From assembly GCA_947631235.1 (NCBI GenBank), contig CANRKO010000001.1, forward strand, positions 496,001 to 560,000: a stretch of 64,000 bases of DNA, given 5' to 3'. A model generated the notes under the pieces. That model made no database searches, was not told where the DNA came from, and saw only the letters and a program-made list of their open reading frames with translations. The stretch's first letter is position 1; each line of letters begins with the position of its first letter. The stretch comes from an uncultured Clostridia bacterium (lineage in GTDB: Bacteria; Bacillota; Clostridia; UBA1381). The position numbers and the translations under genes were made by a program. This document shows positions 1 to 7,688 of this stretch, piece by piece.

Positions 1-1494
1 CGACACCGTTCCCGTCGCGAGCAGAGCGATCACATACGCGGCGCATGATACCGCCGTTACGACAGCCGTGTACGCGAGCGTTCCCAAGCCCGATAGCAGC
101 GGCTGTATTATTTGTATGACGAACAGCATGGCAGCGCCGCAGAATATCGGCTTTACAAGCGTGTCCATAAGGTCTGGGCGTATATTGAGACTTTTTCGGA
201 GCGATACAAAATCGAGCGCCATGACAACGGCGTAGGACACGATCGCGCTTATCGCACTGCCGTATATGTTTATTTCGGGATTGCCTATAAGAATATAGCC
301 GAGAGCAAGCTTTACGCCTATTCCCACAAGAGAGTTGAAAAACGGCGTCATTATCTTTCCCGCCGATTGCAGTACCGCAGCAGACATCTGCGCGGCACAC
401 ATGAGCACGGCGCACGGCGCGACGGTTTTGAGCATGAGCGCGGACGCGTCGTTTTTAAACAGCAATGTAAGTATTTCGCCGCTTAGCGCGTACATGAGCA
501 CGGCGCACGGCACGGACAGCGCCACCGATATTTTTATGCCCATTCCCGCAGCTTTTTGAGCGCTTTTTTCGTTACCCGACGCGTACGCGCCGGCTATTAT
601 GGGAAGTATGCTCACTCCGAGCGTCGCGAGTATTCCGACGGGAAGGTGAAAAACAGTGAGCGCGTAGCCCGTGTATGCGCCGTAGAGGAAACGCGCGTCG
701 TCCGGCGTAAGTCCGGCGTCGAGAAGGCGCACTCTCGTAAGCGTTGTGTCCGCCGTGCCGAGCGCGTTCGAGACCACCGACGCGCACAAAAGCGGCAGCG
801 CGAGCGACATAAGGTCACGCAGTATTTGGCGTCGGCTCGCGTTTTCGGGTTTTATGTAAACCTTTTTTTTGCGGAAAATGTATCCGAACGCGAGTATTGC
901 CGTTGCGACTATCTCCCCCGCCGTCACTCCCATAATCGCGCCGCCCGCCGTTTTCTCCGTGCCGGCGTGTATAAATAAAAGCGCGAGTCCGTAACCGGCG
1001 ATAAGCTTTATAAAGCTCTCGGCGACCTGTGACGCGGCGACGGGCACCATGCGTGAAACGCCCTGAAAGTAGCTTTTATATCCCGTTCCGAGCGCGACGA
1101 AGAACACGGATGGTGAAATCATGCGTATCGCGTACACCGCCTTTTCCTCCTTCATGGCAAGCGCGAAAAACGGCGCGGCAAAGTAGAGTATGACCGACCC
1201 CGCCGCACCTATCGCGATAAGCAGCCACGTTGACAGCGATACTATCCTGCGCTCGCGAAGATGCTGACCGCACGACGCAGCCTCGGCGGACAGCTTTGAT
1301 ATTGCGAACGGCAAGCCCGATATTATGAACGAGAGGAACATTATGTAAACCTCAAAGGCAATGTTGTATACCGCCATGCCCTCCTCGCGCAGTATGTACG
1401 CGAGAGGTATTTTAAGCACCGCGCCGAGTATTTTGGACACCGCGTTCGCAGCCATGAGTATTGCCGCGCCCGTTATTATGCTCCGTTTTTCCAT
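1..1494 (-). CDS. SpoVB/MurJ-like polysaccharide flippase (3' end cut by window edge)
   Basis: Frame is open from an ATG at 1494-1492 down to base 1, giving 498 visible residues without a stop, so only the extreme C-terminus is missing if it has the usual 510-530 residues. The protein is hydrophobic throughout, with about a dozen membrane segments; it opens MEKRSIITGAAILMAANAVS and carries the repeated small-residue/Pro pattern of the MOP superfamily (polysaccharide biosynthesis, SpoVB and MurJ). Such proteins flip lipid-linked saccharides, for example peptidoglycan or spore-cortex precursors, across the cytoplasmic membrane. A weak GGGGTGG ribosome site precedes the ATG. It diverges from aroA. 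SpoVB versus a generic lipid-II or exopolysaccharide flippase cannot be separated here. Confidence 0.8.
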   Translation of the reverse strand, partial: MEKRSIITGAAILMAANAVSKILGAVLKIPLAYILREEGMAVYNIAFEVYIMFLSFIISGLPFAISKLSAEAASCGQHLRERRIVSLSTWLLIAIGAAGSVILYFAAPFFALAMKEEKAVYAIRMISPSVFFVALGTGYKSYFQGVSRMVPVAASQVAESFIKLIAGYGLALLFIHAGTEKTAGGAIMGVTAGEIVATAILAFGYIFRKKKVYIKPENASRRQILRDLMSLALPLLCASVVSNALGTADTTLTRVRLLDAGLTPDDARFLYGAYTGYALTVFHLPVGILATLGVSILPIIAGAYASGNEKSAQKAAGMGIKISVALSVPCAVLMYALSGEILTLLFKNDASALMLKTVAPCAVLMCAAQMSAAVLQSAGKIMTPFFNSLVGIGVKLALGYILIGNPEINIYGSAISAIVSYAVVMALDFVSLRKSLNIRPDLMDTLVKPIFCGAAMLFVIQIIQPLLSGLGTLAYTAVVTAVSCAAYVIALLATGTVS

Positions 1495-1526
1495 ACCGTT
1501 CCACCCCGTTTATTTATATGAAAGTG

Positions 1527-1555
1527 TTGTCTTTTTATTTTATTTGTGGTATAAT
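1527..1555 (+). promoter_or_regulatory. aroA promoter
   Basis: TTGTCT at 1527-1532, a 17-bp spacer and a perfect TATAAT at 1550-1555. A GGAGGA ribosome site and the aroA ATG follow at once. This is a sigma-A-type promoter read directly from the sequence. Confidence 0.75.
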
Positions 1556-1583
1556 TGTTTTAGAATACATCGGAGGAACAAGA

Positions 1584-2846
1584 ATGGAGATTAAAAAGAT
1601 AAAAAGAGCGCGCGGCGTTCTTACCGTGCCGGGCGACAAGTCGATATCGCACCGCGCCGTAATGCTCGGCTCGCTCGCGGACGGCGTTACGGAAATTACG
1701 GGATTTTTGCCCGGGGCTGACTGTCTTTCCACAATAGACTGTTTCCGCAGTATGGGCGTGGAAATAGACGAGCGCGGCGACAGGGTAACTGTGCGCGGCA
1801 ACGGTACGCGCGGTCTTTCAAAGCCCGAAAAAACGCTTTACACGGGTAACAGCGGCACGACTACCCGCCTTTTGTGCGGCATACTGTCGGCGCAGCCGTT
1901 CGACACGGAGATAACGGGCGACGCGTCGATATGCAAACGTCCTATGGGGCGCGTCACAAAGCCGCTTGCGCTGATGGGCGCGAATATCGAGAACGAATAC
2001 TGCCCTCTTTACATACACGGCTCGCGCCTGCACGGCATAGACTACAAAATGCCCGTCGCGTCGGCGCAGGTTAAAACGGCGATTATTCTCGCCGGACTGT
2101 ACGCCGAGGGCGAAACGATTGTGAGAGAAATCGAAAAGTCGCGCAACCATACGGAGCTTATGCTCGGCGCGATGGGCGCGGATATAAGCGTCGACGGTCT
2201 TGATATTACGGTAAAGCCCGCAGACAAGCTGTCGGCGGTAAACGTAGTTGTTCCCGGTGATATTTCGTCGGCGGCGTTTTTTATGGTACTCGGCTCGATC
2301 ATGCCGAATAGTGAAATCACGATTAAAAATGTTGGCACAAATCCGACGAGAACGGGTATTATCGACGTTTTGAAGGATATGGGCGCGGATATAACTGTTG
2401 AAAACGAACGTGTGAGCGCGGGTGAAAGCGCGGCGGATATAACTGTGAGGTCAAGCTCGCTGCGTGCCGTAACGATAGGCGGCGACATTATACCGAGACT
2501 TATCGACGAGCTGCCGATTATCGCCGTTGCGGCTGTTTTTGCGGAGGGTAAAACCGTTATAAAGGACGCGCAGGAATTAAAGGTAAAGGAAACGAACAGG
2601 ATACGCGCCGTAGTTGACGAGTTCAAAAAGTGCGGCGCAGATATTACCGAAACGGACGACGGCATGATCATAAACGGAGACAAGCCCGTTCACGGGGCTG
2701 ACTTTAAGACGTACGGCGACCACAGAATGGCTATGAGTTTAACCGTTTTGTCGCAGCTTGCCGACGGCGTTTCGACGCTTGACGACGAAACGTGCGCAAG
2801 AGTGTCGTACCCGTCGTTCTTTGACGATTTTTACAGTTTGGGATAA
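1584..2846 (+). CDS. aroA: 3-phosphoshikimate 1-carboxyvinyltransferase (EPSP synthase)
   Basis: Joins shikimate-3-phosphate and phosphoenolpyruvate in the sixth step of the chorismate pathway, in the cytoplasm. The 420-residue product has the family length. It shows the N-terminal GDKSISHRA phosphate-binding motif near residue 17 and TGNSGTTTRLL near residue 90, both diagnostic, plus the C-terminal GDHRMAMS motif. The ATG at 1584 was chosen over an in-frame upstream start because GGAGG lies 7 bases before it and the TATAAT promoter would otherwise fall inside the gene. No other aro gene is next to it; the following gene is an unrelated secreted protease only 23 bp away, probably on the same transcript. 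Confidence 0.95.
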   Translation: MEIKKIKRARGVLTVPGDKSISHRAVMLGSLADGVTEITGFLPGADCLSTIDCFRSMGVEIDERGDRVTVRGNGTRGLSKPEKTLYTGNSGTTTRLLCGILSAQPFDTEITGDASICKRPMGRVTKPLALMGANIENEYCPLYIHGSRLHGIDYKMPVASAQVKTAIILAGLYAEGETIVREIEKSRNHTELMLGAMGADISVDGLDITVKPADKLSAVNVVVPGDISSAAFFMVLGSIMPNSEITIKNVGTNPTRTGIIDVLKDMGADITVENERVSAGESAADITVRSSSLRAVTIGGDIIPRLIDELPIIAVAAVFAEGKTVIKDAQELKVKETNRIRAVVDEFKKCGADITETDDGMIINGDKPVHGADFKTYGDHRMAMSLTVLSQLADGVSTLDDETCARVSYPSFFDDFYSLG

Positions 2847-2869
2847 ATATAACACGTGAGGTGAGTGGA

Positions 2870-4831
2870 ATGAATAAGCGCGGTGCTGCAACCATATTTT
2901 CGGCTGTTATTTTTGCGCTGCTTTTTTCGTCTGCGGCAAACGCGGAGAATTTGCCGAAATTCGACGACAGCTCTGTTATGGTTGTCACAAAATCCGAGCG
3001 TTCGTCCATGGAGCTTTTCAGCGTCGGCGAAAGCTTTGACGATGTTCTCGCGAGACTCGGGATAACGGAGACGGAGGAGCTTATGGATTTATCGGGCAGC
3101 ACGAGCGGCATATCGCTGTTTTCCGAGTCGGGCGGAAGTATAATAAAGCTTACGCTGCCAAAAGCCGGCGAGGACAAAGTGCTTGAAACCGTTGACGCGC
3201 TGAACGCGTCCGGCACGGTAAAATACGCCGAGCCGAATTATTATTACTACCTCGACGCCATGCCGGACGACTCGGAATATTTGTCGGAGGACGCGGCTAA
3301 AACATATCGTTTCAGCATAATAAATGCCGAAAAGGTATGGGAGAAGGATATAGACTGCTCGGGCGTAACGGTCGCGGTGATTGACTCGGGTATTTTCGCG
3401 GAGCACGAGGATTTAAAGGATAACATTTGGACAAACCCCAATGAGACCGACAATAATTATGACGACGACAACAACAAGTACAAGGACGACATACACGGCT
3501 GGGATTTTACGGGAAACGGGGACAATATTCCCGATGACGGCTACGATCCCAACTACGGTATGCAGGGACACGGCACGCATGTCTCGGGAATAATAAGCGC
3601 GGTAACGGGTAACGACAAAGGAATCGCGTCGCTCGCGGGAAACATTAATACAGGCAGCGCGAAGATAGTGCCGCTGAAGGTTTTTTATGACTCCGGCACC
3701 GGAAAAGCATCCAGCGCCGATATGATCGTGGACGCTATAAACTATGTAAAACAAATGAATATTCCAATCGCAAACTGCAGTTGGGGCAACAGCAAAGACG
3801 TCGTTTCAATCAACGAGGCGATAAAATCATGTTCCGGCACGCTGTTTGTCGCGGCTGCGGGAAACGGGAACGAAAATAACTCTGGCGGTCTCAACCTTGA
3901 CAAAACCTCGGTTTATCCCGCGAAATACAAATTCGACAACGTTATAGCCGTAGGCGCAAGCACCGCCGACGATAAGCTCGCGGTTTTCTCAAATTACGGT
4001 AATTTGGTGGATATAGCCGCGCCGGGAGTGAAGATATGGAGTACCGCCAATACCAACTTAAAAAAGGACTCATATGAATTTATGTCCGGCACATCTCAGG
4101 CGACTCCGCTTGCAGCAAGCATGGCTGCGGTGTTAAAGGGTAAATATCCGTCGCTTACGCCCGCGGAAATTAAGGATTGTATTATAAACGGCGCGTCGTC
4201 CGTCACCTCGCTTACATATTCAAACCATCACATAAACGGAAACCGCAGGCTCAGCATGGGCGGTGCATTGAAATATGCGGAAGGCAACGTCTGTGAAATA
4301 ACATGGAAGGGCGAAAACGGAAATATAATCAAAACGGACAAGGCATCTTACGGAGAAATACCCGAATACAACGGCTTGTACGAGAAAAAATTCCCCGATG
4401 GGTATTATGCGTACGTTCCCGCTTGGGAACCCGAGATTACGGAAGTTGTCGGCGACGCCGAATACACGATGAAATACGTTTTAGCCGATATGCTCGATAT
4501 GTCGGTGCGCCTTACCGGCGATAACGATACCGCGGTGCAAAAAGGTCATTCGCCGCAGCATGTAACAGCTTATATCGACTTCCCTAACGCTGTCACAGGA
4601 CTTGCGGAGAAGTATGCTCTGCAGGTTGAGCCATTCACATTGATTTTGGCTTTATACGACGAAAACGGCGCGCTCGTAGGTATGGCAGAAAAGACCGTCG
4701 GCGGCGACGATATGCTCGATACCGTAACGCTCAATGCGGATTTGAATAACGCCGTATATTCCGCAAGGATTTACATATGGAACAAAACAGACTCCATGCT
4801 CCCCATAAGGAACGCGAAAGACGTTCTGTAG
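2870..4831 (+). CDS. Secreted subtilisin-family (S8) serine protease with C-terminal accessory domains
   Basis: 653 residues. A signal peptide is clear (MNKRGAATIF, hydrophobic core, cleavage near SANAEN). An inhibitor-I9-like propeptide follows to about residue 140. The S8 catalytic domain has Asp172 (VAVIDSG), His234 (GHGTHVSG), oxyanion Asn332 (AAAGNG) and Ser409 (MSGTSQATP), so it should be active. A beta-rich ITWKGENG...YTMKY repeat of the InlB/Flg_new type spans about 475-540, then a C-terminal domain ending in an IYIWNKTDSM...-like motif that recurs in two other secreted proteins of this window. ATG 2870 is preferred over GTG 2861 because GAGGTG ends 6 bases upstream. Substrate unknown; probably an extracellular or wall-associated protease. 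Confidence 0.9.
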   Translation: MNKRGAATIFSAVIFALLFSSAANAENLPKFDDSSVMVVTKSERSSMELFSVGESFDDVLARLGITETEELMDLSGSTSGISLFSESGGSIIKLTLPKAGEDKVLETVDALNASGTVKYAEPNYYYYLDAMPDDSEYLSEDAAKTYRFSIINAEKVWEKDIDCSGVTVAVIDSGIFAEHEDLKDNIWTNPNETDNNYDDDNNKYKDDIHGWDFTGNGDNIPDDGYDPNYGMQGHGTHVSGIISAVTGNDKGIASLAGNINTGSAKIVPLKVFYDSGTGKASSADMIVDAINYVKQMNIPIANCSWGNSKDVVSINEAIKSCSGTLFVAAAGNGNENNSGGLNLDKTSVYPAKYKFDNVIAVGASTADDKLAVFSNYGNLVDIAAPGVKIWSTANTNLKKDSYEFMSGTSQATPLAASMAAVLKGKYPSLTPAEIKDCIINGASSVTSLTYSNHHINGNRRLSMGGALKYAEGNVCEITWKGENGNIIKTDKASYGEIPEYNGLYEKKFPDGYYAYVPAWEPEITEVVGDAEYTMKYVLADMLDMSVRLTGDNDTAVQKGHSPQHVTAYIDFPNAVTGLAEKYALQVEPFTLILALYDENGALVGMAEKTVGGDDMLDTVTLNADLNNAVYSARIYIWNKTDSMLPIRNAKDVL

Positions 4832-4859
4832 GAGGCATGGAGCCTTCTTTTTATTTTTC
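4831..4859 (+). terminator. Terminator after the subtilase
   Basis: Stem GGAGGC/GCCTTC (one G-U pair) with a 5-base loop, followed by a T-rich run. It begins at the end of the subtilase gene and runs into the 3' end of the convergent HAD-GtrA gene. The stem is short. Confidence 0.5.
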
Positions 4860-5813
4860 TTTCTTTTTCCCGAACGCGAATATTTTCATAAGCACGAACG
4901 TTACGGGTACGCCGATAATCGCCGCTATCGCGTAGGCTATTATCGGGCTGCCGCCGACAAATCGGCTGTAAAGCCATACGATAACGGTCTGGATTATAAA
5001 ATTCGGTATATATGATATGAAGAATTTTATAAATTTCACCGCGCCGAGCTTTTCTTTGAACGTGAGGAAACTGTTTAACAGATACGATACAACGTTCGAC
5101 GTTATATACCCCGGTATGAACGCGAGCGTCGTGTTCGGTATAAAGAGCGAATATATCGTGGAGAAAATCACGTTGCTCAATGTGTTTATGCCGCCGACTA
5201 TCACGAACGACAAAAATTCGCGCGAGAAGAACATACTGAGTTTTGACGGCTTGTACTCGTTCCACGGGATAAGCCTGTCGCCCTTTATTATCATCGCCTT
5301 GTCCGAGATTTCGGCAAGCGGCGCGTCGGACAGCGAGTCGGAGTAAAACTCCTCGCAGTGCGCGTCGGGCATAACCTCGTTAAGACGCGTTACCTTTTCC
5401 GTGTCGTGACAGTTTTTGCCCGTGTACTTCCCCGTTTTCTTGTCCACGCGTGAGCCTATAAGGTGTTTTATACCGAGACGGGCGCATATCGGCGCGAGCA
5501 GGAACTCGGGCGACGCGGAGATTATAACGTCGTCCACGCGTCTCCTGTTTCTGTACCACGGCTTTATTTTATGCTCATTTTTATCCCAGAAGTCCTCTAT
5601 ATCCGCGTCTACGTCGGGAATATGACGCAAAAAGCGGTACATTATTTCCTTTGCGCGCGTTTTTTCTATCGCGCCTATCACGTAAAGAAAAAACCCCAGC
5701 GCCATGTACGGAACGGTGAGAAGTATCGACGGGTGCTTTTTCAGGCTGTAAAAGTAAAAATCCTTTGTGCTGTCGCTGTCGTAAATCGTTTTGTCAAAAT
5801 CGTATATATTCAA
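4851..5813 (-). CDS. HAD phosphatase fused to a GtrA-like membrane domain
   Basis: 320 residues in two parts. Residues 1 to about 190 form a HAD-superfamily hydrolase: motif I is NIYDFDKTIYDSDST, motif II lies at VIISASPE, and a late acidic patch is FYSDSLSDAPL; the segment LLTVPYMALGFFLYVIGAI inside the cap looks membrane-inserting, as in HAD-IB enzymes. Residues about 200-315 hold four hydrophobic helices with the GtrA/DPMS flippase pattern (FVIVGGINTLSNV, LLNSFLTFKE). GtrA proteins move polyprenyl-linked sugars across the membrane, so the fusion may couple dephosphorylation of a lipid or sugar phosphate to transport; that coupling is inference. It follows ispF with 12 bp between them, in line with a polyprenyl-phosphate theme. 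Confidence 0.8.
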   Translation of the reverse strand: MNIYDFDKTIYDSDSTKDFYFYSLKKHPSILLTVPYMALGFFLYVIGAIEKTRAKEIMYRFLRHIPDVDADIEDFWDKNEHKIKPWYRNRRRVDDVIISASPEFLLAPICARLGIKHLIGSRVDKKTGKYTGKNCHDTEKVTRLNEVMPDAHCEEFYSDSLSDAPLAEISDKAMIIKGDRLIPWNEYKPSKLSMFFSREFLSFVIVGGINTLSNVIFSTIYSLFIPNTTLAFIPGYITSNVVSYLLNSFLTFKEKLGAVKFIKFFISYIPNFIIQTVIVWLYSRFVGGSPIIAYAIAAIIGVPVTFVLMKIFAFGKKKEK

Positions 5814-5825
5814 AAGCGTTCCTCC

Positions 5826-6293
5826 TTAATCGAGCAGCACGACCGCCATAGCCGAAATACCCTCGCCGCGTCCCTCAAATCCGAGTTTTTCGGTGGTGGT
5901 CGCCTTGACGCTCACCGCGTCAATGTCAACGCCCAAATCCTCGGCAACGTTTGCGCGCATCTCGTCAATGTACGGCGACATTTTAGGTTTTTGCGCCACT
6001 ATCGTAATATCGGCGTTCGCGACCTTGTATCCCATGTCCCCTACAATTTTCATAACCTCGCGCAGCAATACGCGGCTCGACGCTCCCTTATATTTCGGGT
6101 CTGTGTCGGGGAAATGCTTGCCTATATCGCCCATAGCAGCCGCGCCGAGTATCGCGTCCGACAGCGCGTGGAGCGCAACGTCCGCGTCGCTGTGACCGAG
6201 CAGTCCTTTTTCATACGGTATTTTAACGCCGCATATTATACAGTCGCGTCCTTCGACGAGTTTATGCACGTCATAGCCCTGTCCTATTCTCAT
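5826..6293 (-). CDS. ispF: 2-C-methyl-D-erythritol 2,4-cyclodiphosphate synthase
   Basis: Makes the cyclic diphosphate in the non-mevalonate (MEP) isoprenoid pathway. The 155 residues match the family length. The start [10 protein letters not shown] holds the metal ligands Asp and His, LLGHSDADV is the third ligand region, and [11 protein letters not shown] near the C-terminus is the conserved end. Its ATG overlaps the ispD stop by 4 bp, so the two are translationally coupled. Cytoplasmic homotrimer in the family. Confidence 0.96.
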   Translation of the reverse strand: MRIGQGYDVHKLVEGRDCIICGVKIPYEKGLLGHSDADVALHALSDAILGAAAMGDIGKHFPDTDPKYKGASSRVLLREVMKIVGDMGYKVANADITIVAQKPKMSPYIDEMRANVAEDLGVDIDAVSVKATTTEKLGFEGRGEGISAMAVVLLD

Positions 6294-6982
6294 TCTATCT
6301 CTCCCCTGCCTCTTAAAATCTCCTCCGCGATAACCATGTCAATCGGAGTTGTAAGCTTTATATTGTCGTAGCTGCCCTCGCTTATTTTTACCCTTTTACC
6401 GTAATGCTCCGCTATCATGCAGTCGTCGGTCGCATTGAAGTCCTCTTTCGCCGCACTCTCGTGCATGGCGAGTATATCGGCGGTGTAAAATGCCTGCGGG
6501 GTCTGAATTAAATATGTGCTTTCACGGTCGGGCGTACCCGTGATGTACCCCTTTTTGTCGTCGGCAGTTTTGAGCGTGTCTTTGCATTTCACGCCTACGG
6601 CAGCCGCGCCGAAGTGTATACAATCCTCCAAAGCCGCGTTGATTTCCTTATCCGTCACAAGAGCTCGTGCGCCGTCGTGGATAAGCACAATATCGCCCGT
6701 CGCTTTTTTTAGACCGTTATACACGGACTGTTGGCGCGTCCCGCCGCCTTCGGTTATACAGGCGACCTTTTTAAAGCCGCTGTCTCGCACTGTTTCACTG
6801 CACGCGTCAATATCGTCCGCGCCCGTTACGACCACTATTTCGTCTATGTTTTTATTCCATTCAAACGCCGACAATGTGAAATGTATTACCTCGCGTCCGC
6901 CGATTGTGAGAAACACCTTGTTACGTTCCGCGCCCATGCGCGTACCCTTGCCGCCGGCAACGATCACAGCCGTAATTTTCAT
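6290..6982 (-). CDS. ispD: 2-C-methyl-D-erythritol 4-phosphate cytidylyltransferase
   Basis: Transfers CMP from CTP to MEP, one step on from DXR in the isoprenoid pathway. 230 residues, normal length. The N-terminal nucleotide-binding loop is [11 protein letters not shown] (residues 7-17), followed later by [11 protein letters not shown] and a C-terminal [10 protein letters not shown]. It lies between carD and ispF, an order common in Firmicutes; the ispF start overlaps its stop. Upstream carD is 68 bp away, so cotranscription from the carD promoter is likely. Confidence 0.96.
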   Translation of the reverse strand: MKITAVIVAGGKGTRMGAERNKVFLTIGGREVIHFTLSAFEWNKNIDEIVVVTGADDIDACSETVRDSGFKKVACITEGGGTRQQSVYNGLKKATGDIVLIHDGARALVTDKEINAALEDCIHFGAAAVGVKCKDTLKTADDKKGYITGTPDRESTYLIQTPQAFYTADILAMHESAAKEDFNATDDCMIAEHYGKRVKISEGSYDNIKLTTPIDMVIAEEILRGRGEIE

Positions 6983-7050
6983 ATTATCCTCCAGTATTTT
7001 ACCGCAACATAAATCAGCACATTTCCGATTAAGAAATGTGCCGAAAATCC

Positions 7051-7536
7051 CTATATAAGCGCCTCAACCGTATCGTTCATAATGCTCTCAATATCGCCCA
7101 TATCGGCGACCTCCGAAAGCACAAGCTCGCTTACGACTATCTGTTTCGCGCTGCCGAGCGTCTTGCGCTCGCTTGTGGAAAGTCCTTTTGTTTTGTCACG
7201 GTACATAAGCTCCTTTACGACCGAAAGCACCTGGTATATATCGCCCGACTTTACCTTTACGAGATTGTCGCGCTGACGCTTGTTCCAGTTGCTGTCGTCC
7301 TCAACGTCCGCGTCGCGGAACGACTGCAAAGCCTTTTTCGCCTCATTCTTGTCAATCACGGGGCGTATACCTATCCCCTCCGCGCTCTCAATGGGTATAT
7401 TTGTCACCATGTTACCGATAGCAAAACGAACAACGTAATACTGACGCTTTACGCCGACAATTTCCATTTCTTTGATTTCTTCAACTGTGCCTGCGCCGTG
7501 CATGGGATGCACGACCTTGTCGCCGACGAAATACAT
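7051..7536 (-). CDS. CarD/CdnL-family transcriptional regulator
   Basis: 161 residues. The N-terminal part, MYFVGDKVVHPMHGAGTVEE, is the RNA-polymerase-interacting (Tudor-like) domain shared by CarD and TRCF; the rest is the helical DNA-binding domain ending in a leucine-rich region. In studied relatives CarD binds the RNA polymerase beta subunit and affects open complex stability at many promoters. The ATG at 7536 is preferred to the in-frame TTG 18 bases upstream because the family starts at exactly this motif. It heads the carD-ispD-ispF-HAD/GtrA run with its own promoter. Confidence 0.88.
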   Translation of the reverse strand: MYFVGDKVVHPMHGAGTVEEIKEMEIVGVKRQYYVVRFAIGNMVTNIPIESAEGIGIRPVIDKNEAKKALQSFRDADVEDDSNWNKRQRDNLVKVKSGDIYQVLSVVKELMYRDKTKGLSTSERKTLGSAKQIVVSELVLSEVADMGDIESIMNDTVEALI

Positions 7537-7581
7537 CCTTTTACCGCCTTTCAATATTAAGCCGAAATTTCCCTTGATTTT

Positions 7582-7610
7582 ATTATATCACCTTTTTCCA
7601 AAAAAGTCAA
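7582..7610 (-). promoter_or_regulatory. carD-ispD-ispF promoter
   Basis: On the minus strand TTGACT (7605-7610), 17-bp spacer, perfect TATAAT (7582-7587), about 45 bp before the carD ATG. Confidence 0.78.
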
Positions 7611-7631
7611 TTTCGACTTTATAAATTTTTC

Positions 7632-7668
7632 CAACAAAAAACCGCCCCGAATTTTCGGGACGGTTTTG
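7632..7668 (-). terminator. Rho-independent terminator of the GH2/lectin operon
   Basis: On the minus strand a 13-bp stem (AAAACCGTCCCGA and its partner, one G-U pair) with a short A/T loop, followed by a T run. It lies just after the stop codon of the 794-residue secreted protein. Confidence 0.85.
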
Positions 7669-7688
7669 TAGGAAGTGAGAGATTTATG

